64,000 bases of DNA from contig NZ_SDPU01000035.1 in the NCBI RefSeq assembly GCF_004168035.1, forward strand, positions 434,001 to 498,000. Direction: 5' to 3'. This DNA is from Nocardioides iriomotensis (GTDB lineage Bacteria > Actinomycetota > Actinomycetes > Propionibacteriales > Nocardioidaceae). Each line of letters begins with the position of its first letter. Position 1 is the first letter of the stretch. A program made the position numbers and the translations under genes. Under the pieces are notes generated by a model, which did no database searches, was not told where the DNA came from, and saw only the letters and a list, made by a program, of their open reading frames with translations. Positions 8,087-17,814 of the stretch are shown in pieces.

Positions 8087-9520
8087 CTAGTCGTGGATGA
8101 GCCCGACGTGCTCGTGCCGACCGAGGTGGGAGTGCTTGAAGCCGTAGAGGAAGTACCACACCAGGGCGACCGAGACCCAGATCAGGAAGACCCAGATCGT
8201 GACCGCCCGCAGGTCGAGGATGATCCAGAGGCTCCCGGCGATCGAGAGCACCGGGGTCACCGGGTAGAACGGCACCTTGAAGCCGCGTGGCAGCTCGGGG
8301 TGCGTCCGGCGGAGCACCATCACGCCGATCGAGACGACCAGGAAGGCGACCAGCGTGCCGATGCTGGTCATCTCGGCCAGGAAGTTGATCGGGATGAGCC
8401 CGGCGAGCAGCGCGATGACGACCGCGACGATGATGGTGTTCGGCACCGGTGTCAGCGTGCGGGGGTTCACCTTGTGGAACAGCTCGGGAAGCATGCCGTC
8501 GCGGGACATCGCGAAGAGGATGCGGGTCTGTCCGTAGATCACGACGAGCGTGACGCTGAAGATCGAGATCACCGCACCCGCCGCCAGGACCGTGCCCGGC
8601 CAGCTCGACCCGGTCACGTCCTCGAGGATCGCGGCCAGCCCGGCCTCCTGGCCCTCGAAGTCCGTGTACTTCTGGGCGGCGACCGCCACCACCGAGACCG
8701 CGATGTACAGCGTGGTGACGACCACCAGCGCGATCAGGATGGCCAGCGGCAACGTCCGCCGTGGGTCCTTCACCTCCTCGCCGGCGGTCGAGACGGCGTC
8801 GAGACCGATGTAGGAGAAGAAGATGATTCCCGCCGCCGACGTGATGCCGGCGAGGCCGAACGGTGCGAACGGCTCGAGGTTGGCGGAGTTCCAGCCACCG
8901 ATTCCGATCACGATGAACATCAGCAGGACGGTGATCTTGATGAGCACCATGATCGCGTTGGTCTTGGCTGACTCACTGGTCCCGCGGATCAGGAGCAGCG
9001 TGCACAGCAGCACCAGGAGCACCGCCGGCAGGTTGAACACGCCGCCCTGCTCGGGGGCCTGCGAGAGGCTGTCGGGGAGAGCGACGCCGAACAGGTTGTC
9101 GACGAGCGCGTTGATGTACTCCGACCACCCCACGGCCACCGCGGCGGCCGAGACGCCGTACTCCAGCAGCAGGCAGGCGGCGACGCCGACCGCCGGGAGC
9201 TCGCCGAGCGTGGCGTAGGCGTAGGAGTACGACGAGCCGGACACCGGCACCGCGCTGGCGAGCTCGGCGTAGCAGACCGCGGTCAGACCGGCGACCGTGC
9301 CCGCGATCACGAAGGAGATGATCACCGCGGGGCCGGCGACGGGTACCGCCTGCGAGAGCACGAAGAAGATTCCCGTGCCGATCGTGGCTCCCACGCCGAA
9401 CATCGAGAGCTGGAACAGGCCGATCGACCTGGCCAGCTCGCTACCGCCGGTGTCGGCCCCGGACTCGGCTGACATCTCCGGAACCGGCTTGCGGCGGAAC
9501 AGCTGCTTGACTGTCGGCAT
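8087..9520 (-). CDS. APC-family amino acid permease
   Basis: A 477-residue integral membrane protein with about 12-14 hydrophobic helices. The helix-1 signature FGVGATIGTGIFFVLSQ and the consensus stretch FFSYIGLDAVSTAGEEVKDP identify the cationic amino acid transporter branch of the amino acid-polyamine-organocation superfamily (YfnA/CAT-like). It likely imports an amino acid across the cytoplasmic membrane by proton or exchange coupling; the substrate cannot be read from sequence. A GGAGG site lies directly before the ATG at 9520. It heads the permease-usp-lysA unit and is divergent from dacB. Confidence 0.88.
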   Translation of the reverse strand: MPTVKQLFRRKPVPEMSAESGADTGGSELARSIGLFQLSMFGVGATIGTGIFFVLSQAVPVAGPAVIISFVIAGTVAGLTAVCYAELASAVPVSGSSYSYAYATLGELPAVGVAACLLLEYGVSAAAVAVGWSEYINALVDNLFGVALPDSLSQAPEQGGVFNLPAVLLVLLCTLLLIRGTSESAKTNAIMVLIKITVLLMFIVIGIGGWNSANLEPFAPFGLAGITSAAGIIFFSYIGLDAVSTAGEEVKDPRRTLPLAILIALVVVTTLYIAVSVVAVAAQKYTDFEGQEAGLAAILEDVTGSSWPGTVLAAGAVISIFSVTLVVIYGQTRILFAMSRDGMLPELFHKVNPRTLTPVPNTIIVAVVIALLAGLIPINFLAEMTSIGTLVAFLVVSIGVMVLRRTHPELPRGFKVPFYPVTPVLSIAGSLWIILDLRAVTIWVFLIWVSVALVWYFLYGFKHSHLGRHEHVGLIHD

Positions 9521-9724
9521 CGTCCCTCCTCCGCGGAGGGCCCAGGGCAGCGGCGCGACTCCGCTCCTGACCCAGTCTCGCTCTCACCGATGCCCTCGCG
9601 CATCATCCGCCTCGGACGATGCTGCCGCCGTGTCGACTCCCAGGTCTCGACCTGAGGCCGTCCGTGGCCCAGGATGGAGCCTCCTCGGGCGCTCGGGCCC
9701 GGGCTGACCTTCTCGGGAGATGCC

Positions 9725-11317
9725 TTGTCCAGGATCAGTGGACTCGTCCTTGCCGTGACGACCGCGGTCACGGCCACCAGCGGCCTCGTCGCCACGAACC
9801 TCACCACCGCACCGGCCGCCCAGGTCGCGCAGACGCAGGCGGCCGACCCGGCGCTGACGTTGGCGATCGACACGATCCTCGCCGACCCGCGGTTCACCGG
9901 GTCGATGGTGTCGGTCGCGGTGCGCGACGCGAACACCGGCGAGGCGCTCTACGAGCGCAACACGGGCCAGCGGCTCAACCCGGCGTCGAACATGAAGCTG
10001 TTCACCTCGGCGGCGGCGATGGACGCGCTCGGGCCGGACCACCGGTTCACGACCGACGTGCTGGCGACGGCTCCGGTGGTGGGCGGCAAGGTGCGGTCGG
10101 ACCTGTTCCTGCGCGGGGGTGGCGACCCGACGATGCTGGCCGAGGACTACCGCGACCTGGCCGCGCAGCTCAAGGCGGCGGGGGTGCAGCGGGTCGACGG
10201 CAACCTCGTGGCCGACGACTCCTACTTCGACGACGTACCCCTGGCGACGGCGTGGAGCTGGGACGACGAGCCCTACTACTACAGCGCGGTCACGTCGGCG
10301 CTGACCGTGGCGCCGGACACCGACTACGACTCCGGTACGGCGATCGTGGAGACGAGCCCCGGAAGCCCGGGCGCCAAGCCGACGGTCGCGCTGCAGCCGG
10401 CGACCGACGCGGTCACGATCGTCAACAACGCGACGACCGGCGCGGCCGGGTCGGCCAACACGCTGTCGGTCGAGCGGGAGCACGCAAGCGACAAGGTGTT
10501 CGTGACCGGCAGCATCCCGGCCGGCGCGAGCATCAACCAGGAGTGGGTGACGGTGCCCGACCCGACGACCTACGCCGCGGACGTCTTCGCCCGCGCCCTC
10601 AGGGCCCAGGGGATCACGGTCAGCGGCGCGGTCAGGGAGGGCGCCACCCCGGGCGCTGCGAAGGTGCTCGCCAGCCACGACTCGATGGCGCTGTCGGGGC
10701 TGCTCGTCCCGTTCATGAAGCTCTCCAACAACATGCACGCCGAGGCGCTCGTCAAGACCCTGGGCGCGGAGGCGACCGGCACCGGCAGCTGGCAGGCCGG
10801 GCTCGCCCAGGTACGTGCGTACGCCCAGGAGAAGGGCGTCGACACGAACGTCATCCGGATCTCCGACGGTTCTGGCCTGAGCCGGTTCGACCTGCTGACC
10901 ACGGACGCCGTGGCCGACCTGCTGGTCGCGGCGAAGCAGGAGCCCTGGTTCCAGGCCTGGTACGACGCCCTCCCGATCGCCGGTAACGCCGACCGGTTCA
11001 CCGGCGGCACGCTGCGCAGCCGGATGCGCAACACCGCGGCCACCGACAACCTGCACGGCAAGACGGGGTCGATGACCTCGGTGACGGCGCTGTCCGGCTA
11101 CGTCTCCAACGCCGACGGCCGCGAGCTGGTGTTCTCGATGATCAGCAACAACTACCTGGCGAGCCCGCGCAGCCAGGAGGACGCGCTCGGCGTCACGCTC
11201 GCGCAGTGGAGCGAGGCCGACGGTGCGGCGCCGCCGACGGCGGACTCCCGCAGCCTGCGCCGGAGCACCGACTACGGACCCGCCGACATCGAGTGCTCGT
11301 GGGCCAAGGCATGCTGA
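9725..11317 (+). CDS. dacB: D-alanyl-D-alanine carboxypeptidase/endopeptidase (PBP4, S13 family)
   Basis: A secreted serine peptidase of about 530 residues that trims or cleaves peptidoglycan peptides. The three penicillin-binding motifs are visible: SxxK in PASNMKLFTS, SxN in KLSNNMHAE and KTG in HGKTGSMT. I chose the TTG at 9725 because GGGAGA lies 4 bases upstream and the protein then begins with a normal signal peptide (SRISGLVLAVTTAVTATSG). The in-frame ATG at 9674 would add 17 residues without an obvious ribosome binding site. It runs in the same direction as threonine synthase, 4 bases apart, though no functional link is evident. Confidence 0.87.
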   Translation: MSRISGLVLAVTTAVTATSGLVATNLTTAPAAQVAQTQAADPALTLAIDTILADPRFTGSMVSVAVRDANTGEALYERNTGQRLNPASNMKLFTSAAAMDALGPDHRFTTDVLATAPVVGGKVRSDLFLRGGGDPTMLAEDYRDLAAQLKAAGVQRVDGNLVADDSYFDDVPLATAWSWDDEPYYYSAVTSALTVAPDTDYDSGTAIVETSPGSPGAKPTVALQPATDAVTIVNNATTGAAGSANTLSVEREHASDKVFVTGSIPAGASINQEWVTVPDPTTYAADVFARALRAQGITVSGAVREGATPGAAKVLASHDSMALSGLLVPFMKLSNNMHAEALVKTLGAEATGTGSWQAGLAQVRAYAQEKGVDTNVIRISDGSGLSRFDLLTTDAVADLLVAAKQEPWFQAWYDALPIAGNADRFTGGTLRSRMRNTAATDNLHGKTGSMTSVTALSGYVSNADGRELVFSMISNNYLASPRSQEDALGVTLAQWSEADGAAPPTADSRSLRRSTDYGPADIECSWAKAC

Positions 11318-11321
11318 TCGG

Positions 11322-12539
11322 GTGACTTACTCCTATCTCTCCCACCTGGAGTGCTCGCGGACCGGCGAGCGGTACGACGCGGACGAGGTGCAGGGCGTCA
11401 GCAGGGTCGGCGCCCCGCTCCTCGTGCGCTACGACCTCGAGGCCGCCCGCGGGGCCGTCAGCCGCGACGAGGTGGAGCGCCGCCCGCACGACCTGTGGCG
11501 CTACCACGAGCTGCTCCCGGTCCGCGACGCTCGGCACGTCACGACGCTGGGGGAGGGGATGACACCGCTGCTGCCGATGACGACGTACGGCAGCCAGGTC
11601 GGCATCCCCCACCTGCTGATGAAGGACGAGGGCCTCGTCCCCACCGGCAGCTTCAAGGCACGCGGCGCGGCGGTCGGGGTGTCCCGCGCCCGCGAGCTCG
11701 GGGTCAAGGCGGTCGCGATGCCGACCAACGGCAACGCCGGCGCCGCGTGGTCGGTGTATGCCGCCCGCGCCGGGCTCGGCAGCCTGATCGTGATGCCGCA
11801 GGACGCCCCGGAGATCACCCGCCGCGAGTGCGTCGTCTCGGGCGCCGAGCTGTACCTCGTCGACGGCCTGATCAACCACGCCGGCGCGCTGGTCAAGGCG
11901 GCGGTCGAGCAGCGCACCGGCTACCAGGAGGTCTCCACCCTCAAGGAGCCGTACCGCATCGAGGGCAAGAAGACGATGGGCTACGAGATCGCCGAGCAGC
12001 TCGGCTGGCAGGTGCCCGACGTGATCCTCTACCCGGCCGGCGGCGGCGTCGGCCTCATCGGGATCCACAAGGCGATGCTCGAGATGCAGCAGCTCGGCTG
12101 GATCGGCGACAAGCTGCCGCGCCTCGTCGCCGTCCAGGCCGAGGGCTGCCGGCCGATCGTCGACGCGTTCGAGCAGGGCAAGGACGAGTCCGAGCTCAAG
12201 GACGGCACGCACACGCTCGCGTTCGGGATCAACGTGCCCAAGGCGCTCGGCGACTTCCTGGTCCTCCAGGCCGTCCGCGAGTCGGGCGGTACGGCGGTCG
12301 CCGTCACCGACGACGACATCCTGGCCGAGCTCGCCACGCTCGCCGCCGCCGAGGGGTCGTGGGTGTGCCCCGAGGGGGCTGCCTGCTTCGCCGCGGCGCG
12401 CCGGCTGCGCGAGGACGGCTGGATCCGCGAGGACGAGCAGGTCGTCGTGCTCAACACCGGCACCGGCCTGAAGTACCCCGAGACCGTCGGCGTCGTCGTC
12501 CCGGTCCTCGCCCGCGACGGCCAGGTGCCCGCGCGATGA
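11322..12539 (+). CDS. thrC: Threonine synthase
   Basis: A 405-residue PLP enzyme (fold type II) that converts O-phosphohomoserine to threonine. The N-terminal LECSRTGERYDADE segment is typical of this clade. The PLP lysine is in PTGSFKARG; NGNAGAAWS binds the phosphate/substrate, PAGGGVGLIGI is the PLP-phosphate loop, and LNTGTGLKYPE ends the domain. Start GTG 11322 is 4 bases after dacB; an upstream in-frame ATG within dacB was rejected. It overlaps the following deaminase by ATGA. Related threonine dehydratases are excluded by the N-terminal extension and overall length. Confidence 0.9.
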   Translation: MTYSYLSHLECSRTGERYDADEVQGVSRVGAPLLVRYDLEAARGAVSRDEVERRPHDLWRYHELLPVRDARHVTTLGEGMTPLLPMTTYGSQVGIPHLLMKDEGLVPTGSFKARGAAVGVSRARELGVKAVAMPTNGNAGAAWSVYAARAGLGSLIVMPQDAPEITRRECVVSGAELYLVDGLINHAGALVKAAVEQRTGYQEVSTLKEPYRIEGKKTMGYEIAEQLGWQVPDVILYPAGGGVGLIGIHKAMLEMQQLGWIGDKLPRLVAVQAEGCRPIVDAFEQGKDESELKDGTHTLAFGINVPKALGDFLVLQAVRESGGTAVAVTDDDILAELATLAAAEGSWVCPEGAACFAAARRLREDGWIREDEQVVVLNTGTGLKYPETVGVVVPVLARDGQVPAR

Positions 12540-13012
12540 GCATCACCGAGCAGGATCTCGTACACCTCCGGCGTTGTGTCGAGCTCGCCCGGGAGGGGAT
12601 CGAGGCCGGCGACGAGCCGTTCGGGTCCGTGCTGGTCGACGCCGACGGCGAGGTGCGCTTCGAGGACCGCAACCGCGTCGCCGGCGGGGACGAGACGCGG
12701 CACCCGGAGTTCGAGATCGCCCGCTGGGCCGCCGAGCACCTCACGCCCGACGAGCGCGCGGCCGCGACCGTCTACACCTCCGGCGAGCACTGCCCGATGT
12801 GCTCGGCCGCCCACGGCTGGGTCGGCCTCGGCCGCATCGTCTACGTCGCCTCCTCGGCGATGCTGACCGGCTGGCTCACCGAGTGGGGCGTCGCGCCGGG
12901 ACCGGTCGCGCCGCTGCCCGTCCAGGACGTCGTGCGCGACGCCGTCGTCGACGGCCCGGCCCCCGAGCTCGTCGAGGAGATCAAGGAGCTGCAGCGGCGC
13001 CGGTTCGGGTGA
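12536..13012 (+). CDS. Nucleoside/guanine deaminase-like protein
   Basis: A 158-residue cytidine-deaminase-fold protein. The zinc site is HPEFE (usually HAE) plus GEHCPMCSAAHGW, with the two cysteines spaced CxxC; Glu of HPE would be the proton shuttle. PFGSVLVD and the EDRNRV region match guanine/nucleoside deaminases. It deaminates a purine base or similar amine; the substrate is uncertain. It starts within the threonine synthase stop (ATGA), so it is co-translated with thrC. The gene ends 1 base before the convergent FUSC gene. Confidence 0.82.
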   Translation: MSITEQDLVHLRRCVELAREGIEAGDEPFGSVLVDADGEVRFEDRNRVAGGDETRHPEFEIARWAAEHLTPDERAAATVYTSGEHCPMCSAAHGWVGLGRIVYVASSAMLTGWLTEWGVAPGPVAPLPVQDVVRDAVVDGPAPELVEEIKELQRRRFG

Positions 13013-13013
13013 G

Positions 13014-14297
13014 CTACCGGCGGGGCCGACGGCGCCGCGTGGTGGGCAGCACCTGGGTCTCGTCCTCCGGGCCGGGCTCCGGCGCGCCCGGGGGAGCCGG
13101 CACCACCGGCGGCCGCAGCGAGGTCGCCGGCAGCGCGAGCCGCACCTGACGCCGCACCCGCTCGTCGAGGTCGAGCTCGCGCAGCGTGCGGCGCACGGTG
13201 GACAGCACCGCGGCGTGCAGCTCGAGGAGGTCGCGGCCGATGTCCGCGGCCATCATCTCCTCGAGCCGGGCACGCGCCTCGTGCACGCCGTCGAGGGCCG
13301 CCCGCACGACCTCGGCGTCCTCGGGCGACGGCCGCCGGGTCGGGTCCGCGTCGTCACGCACCATCTGGCCGAAGGCGTCGATGCCGCCGGCGAGCTCGCG
13401 GAACGTCTCCGCCAGGCCGAGCAGCACGTCCTCGGCCACCTCGTCGTCCAGCCACGGCGCGCCGTACGACGTGTCGGCCAGCGCCCGCAGCATCGCGCGC
13501 ACCGCCACCGCGGTGTGCTCGAGCGACTCGAGCCCCTGGCGCAGCCCGGGCTCGACCCGGGCGGTGCCGACCGCGCGCACGTTGAGCCGTCGGCCCTCCT
13601 CGGCGCGCACCAAGAGCTCGTCGATGCGGGGTACGTCGCGGGTGATGGCGCGGCTCTCGTCGTGCCAGCCCCGCGCCGCCGCGGCGAGGTCGCCCTTGCG
13701 CTCGGCCAGCTCGCCGAGCTCGTCGGCAGCCCGGCCGAGCAGCTCGCTGAGGTCGTCCGCGAGTCCGTCGATGGCCGCGCCGGCGTCGCTGCTGACCACC
13801 TGGGGCGGGAACAGCAGGTTCGCGACGATCGCGACCGCGGCGCCGACCAGAGTCTCCGCGATGCGCTGGCTCGCGGCGTGCTCGGCCCCGAGCGTTCCGA
13901 CGCCGAGGACGAGCATGCCGCTGATCGCCACCTCGACGAGGTTCGAGCGAAGCCGGAGCGCCTGGCCCAGCGTGATCGCCACGAAGATGAGCAGCCCGAG
14001 CGTCCACCAGGTCAACGGCACCAAGGTGGCGAACACGACCGCGAGCGACACCCCCGACACCACCGCCACCACCCGGTCGAGGCCGCTGGCCAGGAGCGAC
14101 ACCGGCGTCACCTGGACGACGAGCATCGCGGTGAGCGGAGCCAGCAACGGCTGCGTTCCGGGGAAGATCAGGATGGCGACCACGTAGCTGGCCGTCGCCG
14201 CCACCGTGATCCGCAGCGACCACAGCAGGGCGGCGCGACCGTCGCGGCGGAGCCGATCGAGCTCCCGCCTCCCGAGGTGTCGCCAGCGGTCCAGCAC
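13014..14297 (-). CDS. FUSC/aromatic acid exporter-like membrane protein
   Basis: A 427-residue protein starting at GTG 14297 with GGAAGGA upstream; longer in-frame extensions run across recC and were rejected. Residues ~20-170 contain about six membrane helices (SYVVAILIFPGTQPLLAPL, VVSGVSLAVVFATLVPL, LGLLIFVAITLGQAL). A long cytoplasmic alpha-helical domain and a Pro/Arg-rich tail follow. The arrangement matches the ArAE/FUSC exporter family (half-size, so likely dimeric), which exports aromatic acids or other organic anions. No substrate can be inferred. Divergent from recC. Confidence 0.8.
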   Translation of the reverse strand: MLDRWRHLGRRELDRLRRDGRAALLWSLRITVAATASYVVAILIFPGTQPLLAPLTAMLVVQVTPVSLLASGLDRVVAVVSGVSLAVVFATLVPLTWWTLGLLIFVAITLGQALRLRSNLVEVAISGMLVLGVGTLGAEHAASQRIAETLVGAAVAIVANLLFPPQVVSSDAGAAIDGLADDLSELLGRAADELGELAERKGDLAAAARGWHDESRAITRDVPRIDELLVRAEEGRRLNVRAVGTARVEPGLRQGLESLEHTAVAVRAMLRALADTSYGAPWLDDEVAEDVLLGLAETFRELAGGIDAFGQMVRDDADPTRRPSPEDAEVVRAALDGVHEARARLEEMMAADIGRDLLELHAAVLSTVRRTLRELDLDERVRRQVRLALPATSLRPPVVPAPPGAPEPGPEDETQVLPTTRRRRPRR

Positions 14298-14370
14298 CGT
14301 CCCATCCTTCCGCGCGCAGCCCCGCGCGGCCAACCGCCGTACCGTCGGCGGCCCGTGACATCCTGCGGGC

Positions 14371-17300
14371 GTGACCCTGCAGATCCATCGCGCCGAGCGG
14401 ACGGACCTGCTGGCCGACGGGCTGGCGGGCCTCCTCGCCACGCCCCTCGACGACCCGTTCGCCGAGGAGCTCGTGGTCGTGCCGGCCCGCGGCGTCGAGC
14501 GCTGGCTGACCCAGCGGCTTTCGCACCGGCTCGGCGTCGGTGAGCGCGGCGGCGACGGCGTCTGCGCGGGCGTCCGCTTCCTCAGCCCGCACTCCCTCGT
14601 GGCGCTGCTGCTCGGCAAGGAGCGCGACGACCCGTGGGACCCCGACCGGCTGGTGTGGCCGCTGCTCGAGGTCGTCGACGGCTCCCTCGACGAGCCCTGG
14701 TGCCGCACGCTCGCGACCCACCTCGGGCACGGCGTCCCCGGCGACGAGGGCACGCTGCGGCGCAGCCGCCGCTACTCCGTCGCGCGCCGGCTGGCCGGGC
14801 TGTTCGCGTCGTACGCCGTGCAACGGCCGCAGGTCGTCACCGACTGGCGCGAGGGACGCGACACCGACGGCGTCGGCCACCCGGTCGAGGACGACCTGGC
14901 CTGGCAGCCCGAGCTGTGGCGCCGGCTCGTCGCCCGCGTCGACGCCGCGCCACCCGACGTCCGCCACGCCGAGACGCTCGACCGGCTCCGCGCCGGCGGC
15001 GAGGGGCTCGACCTGCCGCCGCGGCTGTCGCTGTTCGGGCACACCCGGCTGCCCCGCACCGAGGTCGAGCTGCTCACCGCCCTGGGCGTGCTGCGCGACG
15101 TGCACCTGTGGCTGCCCCAGGTCTCCTCGCGGCTGTGGGACGACCTCGCCCCTGACGCCGGCGGTCCGGTGGCCCGCGCCGACGACCGGTCGATCCTGCG
15201 CGTCGGCCACCCCCTGCTCGGGTCGCTCGGCCGCGACGCACGCGAGCTGCAGCGCACCCTGGGCGACACCCCCTCGACCACCACGACCGCGGCGGCGGCC
15301 ACCACCGGCGCGGCCGGCACCGACCTGCTCGGCTGGCTGCACGACGACCTGCGCGCCAACGCCGAGCCCGACGCCGCCACTCGCACCGCCCGCATCCTCG
15401 ACCCCGCCGACCGGTCGGTCCAGGTGCACGCCTGCCACGGCGCCGCCCGGCAGGTCGACGTGCTGCGCGAGGTGCTCGTCGGGTTGCTCGAGGACGACCC
15501 CACCCTCGAGCCGCGCGACATCCTCGTGATGTGTCCCGACATCGAGGCGTTCGCCCCGCTCGTCCAGGCCGGTTTCGGCCTCGCCGACCTTCCGGGTGAG
15601 CGGCCGGGCCACCCCGGTCACCGGCTCCGCCTGCGGCTCGCCGACCGAGCCCTTGCCAGCACCAACCCGCGGCTCGCCGTCGCCGCCACCCTCACCGAGC
15701 TCGCCGGCGGCCGCGTCACCGCCACCGAGGTGCTCGACCTCGCGACCGCCGAGCCGGTCCGCCGGCGCTTCGGCTTCAGCGACGACGACGTCGCCCAGCT
15801 CGCCGTGTGGGTCGAGCAGGCCGGCATCCGCTGGGGCGTGGACGCCGCCCACCGGCGGACCTACGACCTCGACCTCGCCGACAACACCTGGGCGGCCGGG
15901 CTCAGCCGCATCCTGCTCGGCGCCGCCGTCGCCGAGCACGAGGGCGGCGAGCACCGCGTCGTCGGCGACACCCTCCCCGTCGACGGCGTCTCCAGCGGCG
16001 GCATCGAGCTGGCCGGCAGCTTCGCGGAGTACGTCGACCGGCTGCGCACCTTCGTCGAGGCCGCCGACGCCGCCACCACCGTCGGCCAGTGGGTCCGCGC
16101 CCTGGCCGACGGCGTGCACGGCGTCACCGCGGTCGGCACTCGCGACCTGTGGCAGCAGGCCCAGTTCGACCGCGAGCTCGCCCGGATCGTCGACTCCGCC
16201 CGCGGCAGCGACAGCTGCGGTGGCAATGACGCCGCGACCGGCGGGGACGACGGCGACGCCGCCACCGGCCTGCTGCTCGCCGACGTGCGGCAGCTCCTCG
16301 CGCACCGGCTCGGGGGCCGGCCGACCCGCGCCAACTTCCGCACCGGCACGCTCACCGTCTGCACGATGGTCCCGATGCGCTCCGTGCCGCACCGGGTGGT
16401 CTGCCTGCTCGGCCTCGACGACGGGGTGTTCCCGCGCAGCACCTCGGTCGACGGCGACGACGTCCTGGCCCGGCACCCGATGACGGGGGAGCGCGACGTG
16501 CGCAGCGAGGACCGCCAGCTGTTCCTCGACGCGATCATGGCCGCGACCGAGACGCTCGTCGTCACCTACACCGGCGCCAACGAGCACACCGGGGCGGAGC
16601 GGCCGCCCGCCGTACCCCTCGGCGAGCTGCTCGACGCCCTCGACACCACGGCGGCCACCGGCGAGGTCTCGACAGGCTCGACCGGCCGCCGGGTCCGCGA
16701 CCACGTGGTCGTGCACCACCCGCTGCAGCCGTTCGACGCGCGCAACCTCGAGGCCGGTGCGCTGGTGCCCGACCGCGCGTTCAGCTTCGACCGGGCCGCC
16801 CTCGACGGGGCCACGGCCGCCCGCCGTCCGCGCGTGGCCGTCACCCGGCTCGTCACCACTCCGCTGCCCGCGGCGCCGAACGTTGACGTCGCCCTCGCCG
16901 ACCTGCACGCCTTCCTCGCGCACCCCGTGCGCGCGTTCCTGCGCCAGCGGCTCGACGTCACCGCGCCGCTGGAGGCCGACGAGACGCTCGACGCCATCCC
17001 GATCACCCTCGACGGCCTGCAGACCTGGTCGATCGGCGACCGCCTCCTCGACCAGGTCCTCGCCGGGGTCAACCCGTTCACGGCCGCCCACGCCGAGCGG
17101 CTGCGCGGCGTCGTCCCGCCCGGTCCGCTCGGTGAGCGCACGCTCGTCGACGTCGACGCCAAGCTCCGCCCGATCGTGCGCTCCGCGCTCGGCCTGCGCC
17201 AGGGAGAGCCGCGCACGCTCGACGTCGACATCGACCTCGGCGACGGCCGCCGGCTCACCGGCACCGTCGGCAACGTCTGGGGCAACCGCCACGTGACCGT

Positions 17301-17814
17301 CACCTACTCCCGCCTCGCGGCCAAGCACCGGCTCGCCTCCTGGCTCGACCTGCTCGCCCTCAGCGCCGGGCGCCCCGACGAGAGCTGGACCGCCCACGCC
17401 CTCGGCCGGGGCCGCGCCGCGACGACCGTCGCCGAGGCCGGCCCTATCGACCACCGCGCCGAGACCTGGTTGCGCGAGATCGTCGCCCTCTACGACCGCG
17501 GCATGCGCGAGCCGCTCCCGCTGCCGGTCAAGACCGCCTGCTCCTGGGCCGAGGAACGCCTCAAGGGTGGCGGCCAGGAGTGGAAGGCGAAGCGCGACTG
17601 GGTCACCGACCGGTTCAGCCCCACCGGCATCCCCGGCGAGGACGCCGACCCCGCCCACGTCCAGGTGTACGGCGAGCACGCGCCGTTCGACGTCCTGACC
17701 GAGCCGGCGCGCCCCGACGAGGACTGGAGCAACGCGCCGCACAGGCTCGGGCAGTACTCCCTGCGTCTCTGGGGACCGCTCCTCGGCGGCGCCGAGCGGG
17801 TGAGCCACCTGTGA
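14371..17814 (+). CDS. recC: Exodeoxyribonuclease V subunit gamma (RecC)
   Basis: A 1147-residue subunit of the RecBCD helicase-nuclease, which processes double-strand breaks and degrades linear foreign DNA. Near the start, ELVVVPARGVERWLTQRLS is the RecC-specific opening. CMVPMRSVPHRVVCLLGLDD and NTWAAGLSRILLG are conserved segments of its inactive helicase domains, and the C-terminal part is the decayed nuclease domain that recognises Chi-like sequences. RecC lacks Walker A, as expected. Start GTG 14371. Its stop overlaps the recB GTG, giving a coupled recC-recB-recD operon. Length is normal for the family. Confidence 0.92.
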   Translation: MTLQIHRAERTDLLADGLAGLLATPLDDPFAEELVVVPARGVERWLTQRLSHRLGVGERGGDGVCAGVRFLSPHSLVALLLGKERDDPWDPDRLVWPLLEVVDGSLDEPWCRTLATHLGHGVPGDEGTLRRSRRYSVARRLAGLFASYAVQRPQVVTDWREGRDTDGVGHPVEDDLAWQPELWRRLVARVDAAPPDVRHAETLDRLRAGGEGLDLPPRLSLFGHTRLPRTEVELLTALGVLRDVHLWLPQVSSRLWDDLAPDAGGPVARADDRSILRVGHPLLGSLGRDARELQRTLGDTPSTTTTAAAATTGAAGTDLLGWLHDDLRANAEPDAATRTARILDPADRSVQVHACHGAARQVDVLREVLVGLLEDDPTLEPRDILVMCPDIEAFAPLVQAGFGLADLPGERPGHPGHRLRLRLADRALASTNPRLAVAATLTELAGGRVTATEVLDLATAEPVRRRFGFSDDDVAQLAVWVEQAGIRWGVDAAHRRTYDLDLADNTWAAGLSRILLGAAVAEHEGGEHRVVGDTLPVDGVSSGGIELAGSFAEYVDRLRTFVEAADAATTVGQWVRALADGVHGVTAVGTRDLWQQAQFDRELARIVDSARGSDSCGGNDAATGGDDGDAATGLLLADVRQLLAHRLGGRPTRANFRTGTLTVCTMVPMRSVPHRVVCLLGLDDGVFPRSTSVDGDDVLARHPMTGERDVRSEDRQLFLDAIMAATETLVVTYTGANEHTGAERPPAVPLGELLDALDTTAATGEVSTGSTGRRVRDHVVVHHPLQPFDARNLEAGALVPDRAFSFDRAALDGATAARRPRVAVTRLVTTPLPAAPNVDVALADLHAFLAHPVRAFLRQRLDVTAPLEADETLDAIPITLDGLQTWSIGDRLLDQVLAGVNPFTAAHAERLRGVVPPGPLGERTLVDVDAKLRPIVRSALGLRQGEPRTLDVDIDLGDGRRLTGTVGNVWGNRHVTVTYSRLAAKHRLASWLDLLALSAGRPDESWTAHALGRGRAATTVAEAGPIDHRAETWLREIVALYDRGMREPLPLPVKTACSWAEERLKGGGQEWKAKRDWVTDRFSPTGIPGEDADPAHVQVYGEHAPFDVLTEPARPDEDWSNAPHRLGQYSLRLWGPLLGGAERVSHL

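Noticed and set aside
5861-8971. A 1036-codon plus-strand frame across lysA, usp and the permease
   Set aside because: Runs antisense to three well-recognised genes with ribosome binding sites.
13354-17808. A 1484-codon open frame antisense to recC
   Set aside because: Composition artefact of GC-rich codons opposite a real gene; no domains, biased to Arg/Gly/Val, and recC explains the stretch.
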